Assembly (NCBI GenBank): GCA_021732785.1 | Contig: JAKFUG010000003.1 | Coordinates: 248,001 to 312,000, forward strand | DNA length: 64,000 nt | Origin: Planctomycetaceae bacterium | GTDB taxonomy: Bacteria > Planctomycetota > Planctomycetia > Planctomycetales > Planctomycetaceae | Direction: 5' to 3' | Shown here: positions 35,466 to 44,331 of the stretch, one piece after another | How the letters are laid out: each line of letters opens with the position of its first letter | Numbering within the stretch: the first letter of the stretch is position 1 | The notes under the pieces: generated by a model | Seen by the model: the letters and a program-made list of their open reading frames with translations, nothing else | What the model was told of the DNA's origin: nothing | The model's database searches: none | Translations under genes and position numbers: made by a program

Positions 35466-36741
35466 GCAAACGGCCCGACGAACAGGTTAATAGGACGGCG
35501 CTGTGCGAACTCGAAAGACTGGCAATTGAAAATTAGGAACTGAAAATGGCGAATTGATCGGAGGATGAGGGCCACTCAGGTGTCACGACAGCCTCTTCCA
35601 AATTGCAATTTGCAATTTCCATTTTTCAATTTCTCATAGCCAATCGTCTTACCCTTGCACTGTGAGCATCTTGCCCGCAGTCGCATTCCCACGGTAGCGT
35701 TGCCGGGAGGGGGGAAGCCAGCGCGGAGTGGGAATCGGGAAAAGTCCGTGAAGATGGAAAAGACTTCAATTGACAGGCCGGTGGGACTCGATATGATACG
35801 TACAGACTCTTCCGCGGAATGCTTTTCCGTGGTCTGCCTTTGCGGTGAAATCCCGGTGGCACTCTTTTTCGCTTCGAATCCCGTGCGGTCTTCTTCAGGA
35901 AGACCCGTTGGCGTGGCGATCTGATGAGAGTGGTTCCGGGTCAGTTCCTTTTCCAGTGAATGATGGAAATCCTTCGCTCGAAGGGAACGGCTGGTTCGGC
36001 TGACAAGCGGAATCGATTGAGCGGAAGAGTTGGTTTTGCCTTCCGGCGACATGCCCTGTTTTGGCCAGAACTTTTGGCCCGATACGGAGTTATGTTCTGG
36101 CATGTGCCTCGCGGCGAAACCGGATCCGACGTCCGACTTTGTGGCGTCCGTTTTGCGACGTGAAGCGCGCTGGCATCGCATCTGTCGTTGGTTTTGACTT
36201 TTGTAAAGTCGTCCATCGGCAGGGGTGTCACCCCCGAGGATGGAGGGGTCATCGAGAGCGGGCAGTTTCGACAACGTGTTCTGAACGAGATCGAATTCGC
36301 ACCCCCCACGCAGACAAGATGCCTGCCGGGGAGCCGAGTGCTCATGTCCAGCAGAATGGCCGATTCCTGTTAGGGAACGGTCTTGCGGCCTGGTGCCTGC
36401 GAAGCGGTCTTGTCTGGAGCCACGATGTTTGCACGTTGCCCGACGAACGTTGGTCTTTTCTGACGGAACTGTGGTCTTGGCCTTTTCGAGTGATCGCCGA
36501 CGTTTGGGGACTTGGACGAGCACTGTGCTGGTCCCTGCTTCCGTCCCGGTGCCGAAGCGCCAACGCCTTATCGACGGGATGCCTTCGCGCGTCCCCTTCA
36601 CGAAGAATGTCGGCGTCCTGAATTTCCCTGAGCCTCGAATCTCTTTGGCGACCCGGCTCTTCGCCGCCCCCTCTGACGACGGGTGTCTTTTCCAGACACG
36701 ACTGCCAACACACCTCAATTTGCTGAACATGGAACTCGCGC
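35466..36741. other. 1.28-kb region upstream of rho, no gene recognised
   Basis: No frame here has convincing coding character; the long minus-strand frame is antisense to rho at its start and then continues without recognisable domains. The left end contains an inverted low-complexity repeat (CAATTGAAAATT near 35523, and TTGCAATTTGCAATTTCC then TTTTTCAATTT near 35602-35632). The rest (about 35650-36740) has lower GC than neighbouring genes and could be a long leader of rho or a decayed gene. Confidence 0.5.
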
Positions 36742-38679
36742 ATGGCTGAAAAGGGATCGAGCACTCCCAAGCGGACCCCCCGTCCCCGTCGTCCGAAAGT
36801 GACGGAAGACGTCGCTCCGGTACTGGATGGACCCGGCGATCTCGCGCCGGAAACGGCGGACCGGGCACCGCGCCCGGTGATCGAAGAAGTCTTCGAAGAA
36901 GCCGCCGCGGCACGCGACGAATACGAGCGCCCGCCCTCAGTCGAGGATATGGATTTCGAAGCCCCGCCGCGGCCGCGCAATGGACGTGGCCGGACCAGTC
37001 AACGCGGAGCACCGCGCGGTCGAAGCGTGGCGAATGAAAGCATTCCCGATGAACCGGTTCCCGTCGGATATGTCCTTCCGGAACCCCCCGCGCCGGAAGC
37101 CTCCTCAGATTACAGCGTCTCGCGCAGCATGACCTCCGCTCCGGACGAATTCGGCGGCGACGTGCTTTCCAGCAATGCCGGTGAACGCTCGGAAGGGGGC
37201 AACAACGAATTCCCCGGCGGTCCGGCTCCCGCTTCCGGTGAACCCGGTGGTGAAGGGGACAATGCCGGCGGTCCGCGTCGTCGCCGTCGTCGCCGCGGCC
37301 GTGGCGGTTACGAAGGGGGGCCCGTCGGCGGGGGCCCACAAGGTGGCGGTCAGCAAGGGGGTGGCCCACAGGGTGGCGGTCAACATGGTGGTTATGCCCC
37401 GCGACATCCGCAAGGGGGAATGCCCCGCGGCGGGCAGCAGCAAGGCCGCTTCCGTCAACAGGGCGGACCGCCGCAGCACGGTCAACGCCGCAACGGACCG
37501 CCACAACGCGGCTATAACAATCAACAGGGGTACGCCAACGAATCGCGCGAACCCCGCGGTCCGGAAGGCCCCGCGACTCCCGTCCAGGGGATTCTGGAAC
37601 TCCATCCCAAAGGCTACGGTTTCCTCCGCGATCAAAAGGCCGGTTACTTCTCGCAAGAGACCGATCCGTTCGTTTCCAGCTCGCTCATCGAGAAATTCTC
37701 GCTGCGGGAAGGCTTGCTGATCACCGGTGAAATGGTCGCCGGCGGTCGGGGACAAGGTCCGCGGCTCAAGCAAGTCGACACGATCGAAGGCAAGACCGTC
37801 GAAGACTACAAGCAGATGCGTAGTTTCGACGAGCTGACGCCCATCACGCCGAATCAGCAGATCAAGCTGGAAACCGGCACGCAGCCGGTCACGATGCGGG
37901 TGATGGATTTGCTCACGCCGATCGGGAAGGGACAACGGGCGTTGCTCGTCGCCCCGCCCCGCACCGGCAAGACGATGCTGCTGCAGGAAATTGCGGACGC
38001 CGTCAGCAAGAATCATCCCGAGGTGTACCTCATCGTTCTGCTGATCGACGAACGACCGGAAGAAGTGACCGAGATGAAGCGCCGGGTGCGGGGTGAAGTC
38101 ATCGCCTCTTCGCTCGATCGCGAAGTCGAAAGCCACATCCGCGTGAGCCAGTTGGTTTTTGAACGGGCCAAGCGGATGACCGAAGCCGGTCGCGATGTGT
38201 TCCTGTTGCTCGACAGCATCACCCGCACCGCGCGGGCGTTCAACAAGTGGAGCAACTCCGGCCGCACAGGCACCGGCGGTCTCGATATCCGGGCGATGGA
38301 CATCCCGAAAAAGATGTTCGGCATGGCCCGCCAGTTTGAAGAAGGGGGCTCGCTGACGGTGGTTGGCACCGCCCTCATCGACACCGGCAGCCGCATGGAC
38401 GACGCGATCTTCCAGGAGTTCAAAGGGACGGGCAACATGGAAATGGTGCTCAGCCGCGACCTCGCCGATCGGCGCATCTGGCCCGCCATCGACATCACGA
38501 AGTCGGGCACACGTCGAGAAGAAAAAATTCTCGACCCGGCCGTGATGGAAGGGGTAACGCTGTTGCGTCGCAGCCTGATTTCACTGCCTCCGGTCGAAGC
38601 AATGGAGCAGTTGATCAAGACGCTCGGCAAATTCCCGACGAACGCCGACTTCCTCGCGAAGATCAAAGCGATCATGTAA
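36742..38679 (+). CDS. rho: Transcription termination factor Rho with long disordered N-terminal region
   Basis: A 645-residue hexameric RNA helicase that terminates transcription. The C-terminal 400 residues are complete Rho: RNA-binding fold (HPKGYGFLRD, DPFVSSSLIEKFSLREG), Walker A APPRTGKTMLL (about 404-414), Walker B YLIVLLIDERPEEV, and GGSLTVVGTALIDTGSRMDD then DLADRRIWPAIDITKSGTRR. The first 280 residues are disordered: an acidic/Pro part, then RRRRRRGRGGYEGG followed by Gly/Gln-rich PQGGGQQGGGPQGGG runs. E. coli Rho has 419 residues. Long Gly/Arg/Gln insertions are known in Rho of several phyla and can promote phase separation. The ribosome binding site is weak (GGAA). Confidence 0.96.
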   Translation: MAEKGSSTPKRTPRPRRPKVTEDVAPVLDGPGDLAPETADRAPRPVIEEVFEEAAAARDEYERPPSVEDMDFEAPPRPRNGRGRTSQRGAPRGRSVANESIPDEPVPVGYVLPEPPAPEASSDYSVSRSMTSAPDEFGGDVLSSNAGERSEGGNNEFPGGPAPASGEPGGEGDNAGGPRRRRRRRGRGGYEGGPVGGGPQGGGQQGGGPQGGGQHGGYAPRHPQGGMPRGGQQQGRFRQQGGPPQHGQRRNGPPQRGYNNQQGYANESREPRGPEGPATPVQGILELHPKGYGFLRDQKAGYFSQETDPFVSSSLIEKFSLREGLLITGEMVAGGRGQGPRLKQVDTIEGKTVEDYKQMRSFDELTPITPNQQIKLETGTQPVTMRVMDLLTPIGKGQRALLVAPPRTGKTMLLQEIADAVSKNHPEVYLIVLLIDERPEEVTEMKRRVRGEVIASSLDREVESHIRVSQLVFERAKRMTEAGRDVFLLLDSITRTARAFNKWSNSGRTGTGGLDIRAMDIPKKMFGMARQFEEGGSLTVVGTALIDTGSRMDDAIFQEFKGTGNMEMVLSRDLADRRIWPAIDITKSGTRREEKILDPAVMEGVTLLRRSLISLPPVEAMEQLIKTLGKFPTNADFLAKIKAIM

Positions 38680-38714
38680 CGATCGTCACGGTGCTTGCGA
38701 AATGCCCACGGAAG

Positions 38715-38742
38715 CCCAGCCATTCTGATGGCTGGGTCTTTT
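38715..38742 (+). terminator. Intrinsic terminator after rho
   Basis: CCCAGCCAT (38715-38723) pairs with ATGGCTGGG (38728-38736) across a 4-base loop, followed by TCTTTT. It lies 35 bases after the rho stop codon. Confidence 0.8.
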
Positions 38743-38860
38743 CGTTCACATCTCGCCGTCCCAATCGCTCTGGACGCCCCGGCGTCGTCGTGTCACATTA
38801 TCCCGATAGAGCATGGGTGATGATCCCGAACAGAATCGAAAAGGGATGGGAACATACGTA

Positions 38861-39652
38861 ATGTCAGTGGCACGTCGGTCATGGATTGTTGTCGCGCTGC
38901 TGGTGATCGGTGCGGCGGTGGGAATCGCCGCGGCGTTGCCGCGCGGGGCCCTCGTTCCGGTGGAGACCGTCCGCGTGATTGCCAGTTATCCGCACGATCC
39001 GGAAGCGTTCTCCCAGGGATTGGTGATCGCCGACGGCGTCCTTTACGAGGGAACGGGAACGTTTGGAGCGTCCAGCTTGCGGCAGGTCGATCTCAAATCG
39101 GGGCGCGTCGAACGGAGCGTTCCACTGGGACAGGAATACTTTGGGGAAGGGATCGCGCTCGTCGGTAACAAGATTATTCAACTGACCTGGAAGAATCGCC
39201 TGGCGATTGTCTACGACCGCGAGACATTTGCCCCGCAGACCTCCTTCCGTTACTCGGGGGAAGGCTGGGGGCTGACGACCGATGGCAAGGAATTGATCCT
39301 CAGCGACGGGACTTCGTACTTGCGATTTCTTTCCGCGGAAACGTTTGAAGTGCTTCGCCGCGTGCAGGTTCGTTCGGCACGCGGGCCGGTCGATCAGTTG
39401 AATGAACTCGAATACGTCGACGGCGAAATTTACGCGAACATCTGGTATTCGGACCGCATCGCCCGCATCTCACCAAAGACCGGCGAACTCCTCGGCTGGA
39501 TCGATCTGTCGACGCTCTACCCGATCAACAAACGCCCCAGTCGCGAGCATGTGCTGAACGGCATCGCCTACGATGCGAAAGAGAAACAGCTCTACGTCAC
39601 CGGGAAAAACTGGCCGCGGCTGTATCAGGTTGAGGTCGTCAAAGCGAAGTGA
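38861..39652 (+). CDS. Glutaminyl-peptide cyclotransferase-like protein
   Basis: A 263-residue protein with an N-terminal membrane or signal segment (IVVALLVIGAAVGIAAAL). The remainder is a five-bladed beta propeller of the plant/bacterial-type glutaminyl cyclase family: YPHDPEAFSQGLVIADGVLYEGTG, GEGIALVGNKIIQLTWK, ILSDGTSYLRF, LNELEYVDGEIYANIWYSDR and HVLNGIAYDAKEKQLYVTGK. The family forms N-terminal pyroglutamate on proteins from glutamine. The conserved blade motif NELEY and the end GKxWPxLY are intact. The ATG at 38861 is chosen with GGGATGGGA upstream; 38846 or 38813 are alternatives. Confidence 0.9.
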   Translation: MSVARRSWIVVALLVIGAAVGIAAALPRGALVPVETVRVIASYPHDPEAFSQGLVIADGVLYEGTGTFGASSLRQVDLKSGRVERSVPLGQEYFGEGIALVGNKIIQLTWKNRLAIVYDRETFAPQTSFRYSGEGWGLTTDGKELILSDGTSYLRFLSAETFEVLRRVQVRSARGPVDQLNELEYVDGEIYANIWYSDRIARISPKTGELLGWIDLSTLYPINKRPSREHVLNGIAYDAKEKQLYVTGKNWPRLYQVEVVKAK

Positions 39653-39688
39653 CAACCTCTCTGTTTCGATGAAAAGTGATCTCCCTTC

Positions 39689-40426
39689 ATGTGGTCCACC
39701 ACCACGCTGGCCAATCAGCCTTGCGATCTGTTTGAGCCCCGCGAAACGCCGGTCGGTTGTGTGCTCTTCCTGCACGGCTACGACAACGTGACGCTGAAGG
39801 ACAACCCGGCTTACACCGCGGCACTCGAACGGCATCGGCTGGCGTGCGTCTGTCCGCACGGGCCCGGTTGCTGGTGGACGGAGACGGTCTTTCCGTCGTT
39901 TGATGCGGTGCTCAGTCCGATTGCGTTCCTGCGGAGCCCGTTGCGAGAAACGATGGCCACGAAATGGCCCGACGCCGGGAAATGGATCGCGGTGACGGGT
40001 GTCGAAATGGGCGGGCAGGGGGCGCTGCAGTTGTCGTATCGAGCCGCGCGGGAGTTCCCCGTGGTGGCGGCAATCGCACCGAAAGTCGACTTCGAAAGCT
40101 GGTACGGTCATGGCACGACGCTCGACGAATTATTCCCGGATCATGAAGCGGCCCGGCAGCAAACCGCAACGCTGCATCTCCACCCGCTTAACTGGCCGCG
40201 TCATCAATTGCTGTTGTGCGACCCGGCCGATCATTATTGCCTCGATGGGGTGGTGACGCTCGCCAGCAAACTGACGTCCACCGGCATTCCCTTCGAAGAA
40301 GATTTCGTCACCTCCCACGGCGGTTACGGCTGGAAGTACACCAACGCCGTTGTGAACCGCGTCATCGACTTCCTCGCCACCGGATTGGCCGCCGAACGGC
40401 AACGCCTGGTGACCACGCCGTCGTAG
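39689..40426 (+). CDS. Esterase-D-like alpha/beta hydrolase lacking the nucleophile serine
   Basis: A 245-residue cytoplasmic protein of the esterase D / S-formylglutathione-hydrolase-like fold. CVLFLHGYDN gives the oxyanion region, and the nucleophile elbow reads VTGVEMGGQGAL where the family has GxSMGGxGAL; the serine is a glutamate (codon GAA). The acid region (LLCDPADHYCLDGV) and the histidine (TSHGGYGWKYTN) are present. Loss of serine would abolish standard esterase activity, so it may be a non-catalytic binder or use another chemistry. It follows the cyclotransferase gene by 36 bases and may be co-transcribed. Confidence 0.8.
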   Translation: MWSTTTLANQPCDLFEPRETPVGCVLFLHGYDNVTLKDNPAYTAALERHRLACVCPHGPGCWWTETVFPSFDAVLSPIAFLRSPLRETMATKWPDAGKWIAVTGVEMGGQGALQLSYRAAREFPVVAAIAPKVDFESWYGHGTTLDELFPDHEAARQQTATLHLHPLNWPRHQLLLCDPADHYCLDGVVTLASKLTSTGIPFEEDFVTSHGGYGWKYTNAVVNRVIDFLATGLAAERQRLVTTPS

Positions 40427-40750
40427 CCCCCGGTCAATGACCGGGGGAAGTGTTTTAACCGCGAAAAGGCCCAAGGGGACGCAAAAGGAAGAGAAGAGTT
40501 TTGACCACAAAAAGCACAAAACACACAAAAGGTGAAGGGAAGAAAAACGGACGTCATCGTTCTTTCCTTCTTCCATCCTCTTTGTGTCTTTTGTGCTTTT
40601 TGTGGCTAAAAATTCTTCTCTCTTCGCCTTTCCCTTTTGCGTCCTCTTGCGCCTTTTCGCGGCCAATCCTCTTATTCCTTCCGACTCGCATGCCTTGGGG
40701 ATACGATCCGGAACTGGAACGATTTGTGGTCTTCCAATGGAGCAGCACGA
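40427..40750. other. Intergenic region, mostly inverted repeat D
   Basis: 324 bases, most of which is the family D repeat at 40456-40666. About 80 bases remain before the ceramidase-like gene for its promoter. Confidence 0.7.
40456..40666. repeat. Long inverted repeat, family D
   Basis: The left arm at 40456-40531 (TAACCGCGAAAAGGCCCAAG, GACCACAAAAAGCACAAAAC) pairs with the right arm at 40577-40666 (TGTGCTTTTTGTGGCTAAAA, CCTCTTGCGCCTTTTCGCGG). It is built from the same two blocks (CGCGAAAA...GCGTCC and CCACAA...CACAAA) as the element at 11567. Confidence 0.9.
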
Positions 40751-42184
40751 ATGCGGTGTGCGGTGTGGATCAGTGGTCTGGTGGCGATGTTGTTCGTCCG
40801 TGGCTGGGTCATCGCGGCGGAGGAAACCGGGCTGCGGGCCGGGGCGGCGACGAGCAATATCACGCCGGAGTTGGGCGTGCCGATTGTTGGTGGATTCGCT
40901 CCGTATCCCGCGAAGCATGTACATGATGAACTGCACGCGCGGTGTCTCGTGTTGGATGACGGCAAGACAAAACTCGCGATCGTGGTGTGTGATCTGCTCG
41001 GTTTTCATCGGGCGGTGAGTGAAGCCGCGCGGCAGCAGATCGAACAGACGACCGGCATTCCCCAATCGCATGTGCTGATCTCCGCCACGCACACGCACTC
41101 GGCGGGAACGGCTCTCGGTGAGAAGCGGTACAATCCCGAGCAGCCACTCGATCCGTATCAGCAGTTCGTGGCGAAGCGCATCGCCGATGGTGTCCGCCGC
41201 GCGGTTTCCTCACTGCGACCGGCGGAAGTCGCCATCGGTACGGTTGATGTCCCCGAACACGTTTTCAATCGCCGGTGGTTCATGAAGCCGGGGACGATGC
41301 CGGAGAACCCGTTCGGCAAGTTCGATCAGGTGAAAATGAACCCGCCCGCCGGCAGTGCGAATCTTATCGACCCCGCGGGACCGACTGACCCGACGGTTTC
41401 CATCATCGCCGCCCGTGAACCAAACGGAGCGCCGATTGGTGTCTTCGCAACCTACTCTCTGCACTACGTCGGTGGAGTTGGCGACGGCCACGTTTCCGCA
41501 GATTACTTTGGTATCTTCGCGAATCATCTCGCCCGGTTGATGGACGCGGAACATCAGGATCCGCCGTTTGTCGCGATGATCGCCAACGGGACCAGCGGCG
41601 ACATCAACAACATCAACTTCCGCACGCCGCGACCCGGCAAGAAACCATATGAACAAATGCGGTACGTTGCCGAGGATGTCGCCGCGAAGGTGAAGGAACG
41701 AATCGCACAATTGCCGTATCGCCGCGATGTGAAACTGGATGCCCGCTATCGCGAACCAGCAGTGAAATGGCGAAAGCCGACGGCGGAGGATCGCGCGTGG
41801 GCAGAGAAGACGCTCGAAACGCGCCCCGACGTCCCCGGCAAAACGGACCTCTCGCGCATCTATGCCGAACGGACTTTGGCCCTCGTCGATCTGCCGGAAA
41901 CAACCACCGTCCCCGTGCAAGTGCTGGCGATTGGTGACGCGCGGATCGGCACCATGCCGTGTGAAGTTTTCTGTGAGATCGGCCTCGAATTCCGTCAAGC
42001 GGCGAAGTCTCAACCCGCGTGGATGGTCTCGCTCAACCACGGCTACTTCGGTTACCTGCCGACACCCAAACATCACGACCTCGGTGGCTACGAAACCTGG
42101 CTCGGCACCAACCGCCTCGAGCGCGATGCGTCGGTGATCCTGCTGGACAACCTCAAAGCAATGACAAACGAGCTGGATCAATAG
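40751..42184 (+). CDS. Exported neutral/alkaline ceramidase-like protein
   Basis: A 477-residue protein with a signal peptide (about 1-22, MLFVRGWVIAAE) and the N-terminal domain of neutral ceramidase (alkaline non-lysosomal type): RAGAATSNITPELGVPIVGG, the zinc-site ISATHTHSAGTA, FATYSLHYVGGVGDGHVSADYFG and ANGTSGDINN. Enzymes of the family cleave the amide bond of ceramides; planctomycetes carry many family members whose substrates are unknown. The length stops after the catalytic domain. The ATG at 40751 begins the signal peptide; the frame extends upstream to 40637 through the repeat. Confidence 0.88.
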   Translation: MRCAVWISGLVAMLFVRGWVIAAEETGLRAGAATSNITPELGVPIVGGFAPYPAKHVHDELHARCLVLDDGKTKLAIVVCDLLGFHRAVSEAARQQIEQTTGIPQSHVLISATHTHSAGTALGEKRYNPEQPLDPYQQFVAKRIADGVRRAVSSLRPAEVAIGTVDVPEHVFNRRWFMKPGTMPENPFGKFDQVKMNPPAGSANLIDPAGPTDPTVSIIAAREPNGAPIGVFATYSLHYVGGVGDGHVSADYFGIFANHLARLMDAEHQDPPFVAMIANGTSGDINNINFRTPRPGKKPYEQMRYVAEDVAAKVKERIAQLPYRRDVKLDARYREPAVKWRKPTAEDRAWAEKTLETRPDVPGKTDLSRIYAERTLALVDLPETTTVPVQVLAIGDARIGTMPCEVFCEIGLEFRQAAKSQPAWMVSLNHGYFGYLPTPKHHDLGGYETWLGTNRLERDASVILLDNLKAMTNELDQ

Positions 42185-42196
42185 CCAGGAAAGAAC

Positions 42197-42330
42197 GAAG
42201 AGTTTTTGCCACAAGAGGCACAAAGGACACAAAAGTTAAGGCAGAAATAGCGAAGAGGAATTCGTTCGATCCCTTCTGATTTCCTTTTTGTGTCTTCTGT
42301 GCCTCTTGTGGCAAAAACTCTTCTCTCTTC
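42197..42330. repeat. Short form of inverted repeat, family D
   Basis: GCCACAAGAGGCACAAAGGA in the left arm (42197-42235) pairs with TCTGTGCCTCTTGTGGC in the right arm (42284-42330), bounded by GAAGAGTTTTT and AAAAACTCTTC. It lacks the outer CGCGAAAA block. It lies between the convergent ceramidase-like and regulator genes and may end both transcripts. Confidence 0.88.
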
Positions 42331-42339
42331 TCTCACACC

Positions 42340-44331
42340 TCACACTACGGTGTCTTCATCCTCTTCGTTGCCAGCTTCGCTCATGCCGAGTTGGCGCATT
42401 TTGCGGTAGAGGTTGCTGCGGTGCAGGCCGAGGAGTTTGGCGGCTTCGCTCATGTTGCCGCGCATGCGGCGAATCGACCGGCGGATGTATTCCTGCTGGA
42501 AGAAGTTGGTCGCTTCGCTGAGCCCCTGATTTTCCGTCGGTTCCGTGAACGTTTCCCGCTCCGGGCTGAGGATGAATGCGAGATCATCGACTTCGATCTT
42601 GTCGTTCGGCGCGAGGAACGCCACGCGCTCCATCAAGTTGCGAAGTTCCCGCACATTTCCCGGCCATCCGTGCATTTGCAACCGGCGCTTCGCATCCGCG
42701 GAAAGATTCAATTTCGGCCGACGCGATTGCACCGCGAACGTCCCGAGAAAATGTTCCGCCAGCGGGATCACATCATCAGGGCGATCGCGCAACGGCGGCA
42801 GATCGAGCGTCACCACGTTGAGGCGAAAGTACAAATCCTCGCGGAATTTCTTAGCCCGCACAGCTTCCGCGAGTTTCGCATTGGTCGCGGCAATCACACG
42901 CACGTTGATGGGAATCGCCTGTGATCCACCGACGCGCGTGATCACTTTCTGTTCGAGGACCCGCAGCAGTTTGGCTTGCCCGCCGAGGCTCATGTCGCCG
43001 ATTTCGTCGAGAAAGATCGTACCTCCTTCCGCCGTTTCGAACTGGCCGCGGCGCATATCGCGGGCGTCGGTAAACGCTCCTTTTTCATGACCGAAGAGTT
43101 CACTTTCGAGCAGGCTTTCCGCAAGAGCCGCGCAGTTCACAGCGATGAACGGATGGGCCGCGCGGGTTCCCTGATAATGCAGCGCCTGTGCAACGACTTC
43201 CTTGCCGGTGCCGCTTTCGCCGAGAATGAGGACCGGCAGATCAGTTCCCGCGAGCCGTTTCACCGTGCTGCGGAGAGCGCTGATCGCCGGGCTGTCGCCG
43301 ATGATGGCCACGCCCTTCGTCACCTGTTCGGTCAACTGTTTGTGTGACCGCAGCAGCGATTCCCGTTCGCGGGTGTTCTGCAACGCCGCCGTCACCTGAG
43401 CCGAGAGGTCGAGCAGCAGTTCTTCATCGTCGGCTGTGAACGAACCTTCGAGTTTGTTGATCACCTCAAACACGCCGAGCGTCTGGCGGTCGCCGCCGAT
43501 CATCGGCACGCACATCAGATTGCGGGTCTTGTAACCGCTCGCTTTGTCGACCTTCTGGCTGAACCGCGGCTCGGCATACGCGTCATCGACACGGACCGAC
43601 TTCCCGGACGAAAGAACTTCACCGACGATGCCGGTCTTTTCGGGCAGTCGCAATGATCCGCCTTCGACACCGAGCGCCGGCCGCGCGACGATTTCGTGTT
43701 GCTCGCGATCCCACAGGAAGATACTGGCCCGATCACAGGCGAGCAGCTTCGTGGCATCGACCGCAATCCGCTCCAGCAGCCCTTCGACATCCGGGAACGA
43801 CACGATCTCCGCGGCAATGCTGAGAATCGTTTTCAACTGCCCGACGCGCCGCCGTTGCCCGGCCGTGGTCTGCACGCCGTCCCACAACAGGCCGAGTGTC
43901 CGCGCGGTGAGGAACAACCCCGGCAGCAGGTCATCCGGCAAACTGCGGCCGTGTAGCACCAGTGTCATCGATGGATGCGTGCGGCTTCCCATCGGCGCGA
44001 CGGCCATCACCCCCGCGGACGCCGGTAGCTTCTGCAACCCGGCGTCTTCCCGGTCCAGCACTTCGGCCACGAAGGAGAACGGAACCTCATCAATATTCCA
44101 GCGACCGTGCTGGGCGACCAGTCCCCATTGGGCCGACCGTTCCGCCACCGCCGCGGCTTGGGCACCGAGTTCCCCGGCGACATCGGCGATGATCTCCCGT
44201 AGAAACGTGCTCGGATCGGCGACGTCGATCGCCCGTCGCGCGGTTTGTTCCAGCAGCGATTGCAGCCGCCCGCCATCCGCCGCGGGGAAATTCGTCGGAA
44301 CCTCATGCCATTTCAGCCATTTCGTCGGCAT
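42340..44331 (-). CDS. Sigma-54-dependent transcriptional activator with GAF domain
   Basis: A 663-residue bacterial enhancer-binding protein. Residues 25-160 form a GAF-like region, 180-325 a clearer GAF domain (ILSIAAEIVSFPDVEGLLER, RASIFLWDRE, NLMCVPMIGGDRQTLGVFEV). The AAA+ domain has Walker A GESGTGKE (371-378), the sigma-54 contact loop GAFTDA (418-423; the consensus is GAFTGA), Walker B GTIFLDEIGD (437-446) and an arginine-finger region REDLYFRLNV. The C terminus is a Fis-type helix-turn-helix (MSEAAKLLGLHRSNLYRKMR). Ligand binding to GAF probably controls ATPase activity. The ATG at 44331 has AGGA 7 bases upstream. Targets are unknown. Confidence 0.94.
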   Translation of the reverse strand: MPTKWLKWHEVPTNFPAADGGRLQSLLEQTARRAIDVADPSTFLREIIADVAGELGAQAAAVAERSAQWGLVAQHGRWNIDEVPFSFVAEVLDREDAGLQKLPASAGVMAVAPMGSRTHPSMTLVLHGRSLPDDLLPGLFLTARTLGLLWDGVQTTAGQRRRVGQLKTILSIAAEIVSFPDVEGLLERIAVDATKLLACDRASIFLWDREQHEIVARPALGVEGGSLRLPEKTGIVGEVLSSGKSVRVDDAYAEPRFSQKVDKASGYKTRNLMCVPMIGGDRQTLGVFEVINKLEGSFTADDEELLLDLSAQVTAALQNTRERESLLRSHKQLTEQVTKGVAIIGDSPAISALRSTVKRLAGTDLPVLILGESGTGKEVVAQALHYQGTRAAHPFIAVNCAALAESLLESELFGHEKGAFTDARDMRRGQFETAEGGTIFLDEIGDMSLGGQAKLLRVLEQKVITRVGGSQAIPINVRVIAATNAKLAEAVRAKKFREDLYFRLNVVTLDLPPLRDRPDDVIPLAEHFLGTFAVQSRRPKLNLSADAKRRLQMHGWPGNVRELRNLMERVAFLAPNDKIEVDDLAFILSPERETFTEPTENQGLSEATNFFQQEYIRRSIRRMRGNMSEAAKLLGLHRSNLYRKMRQLGMSEAGNEEDEDTVV

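Noticed and set aside
35576-37504. 642-codon open frame on the minus strand
   Set aside because: It runs antisense through the start of rho and then through a region without any recognisable domain; composition is Arg/Ser/Pro-rich as expected for antisense of high-GC DNA.
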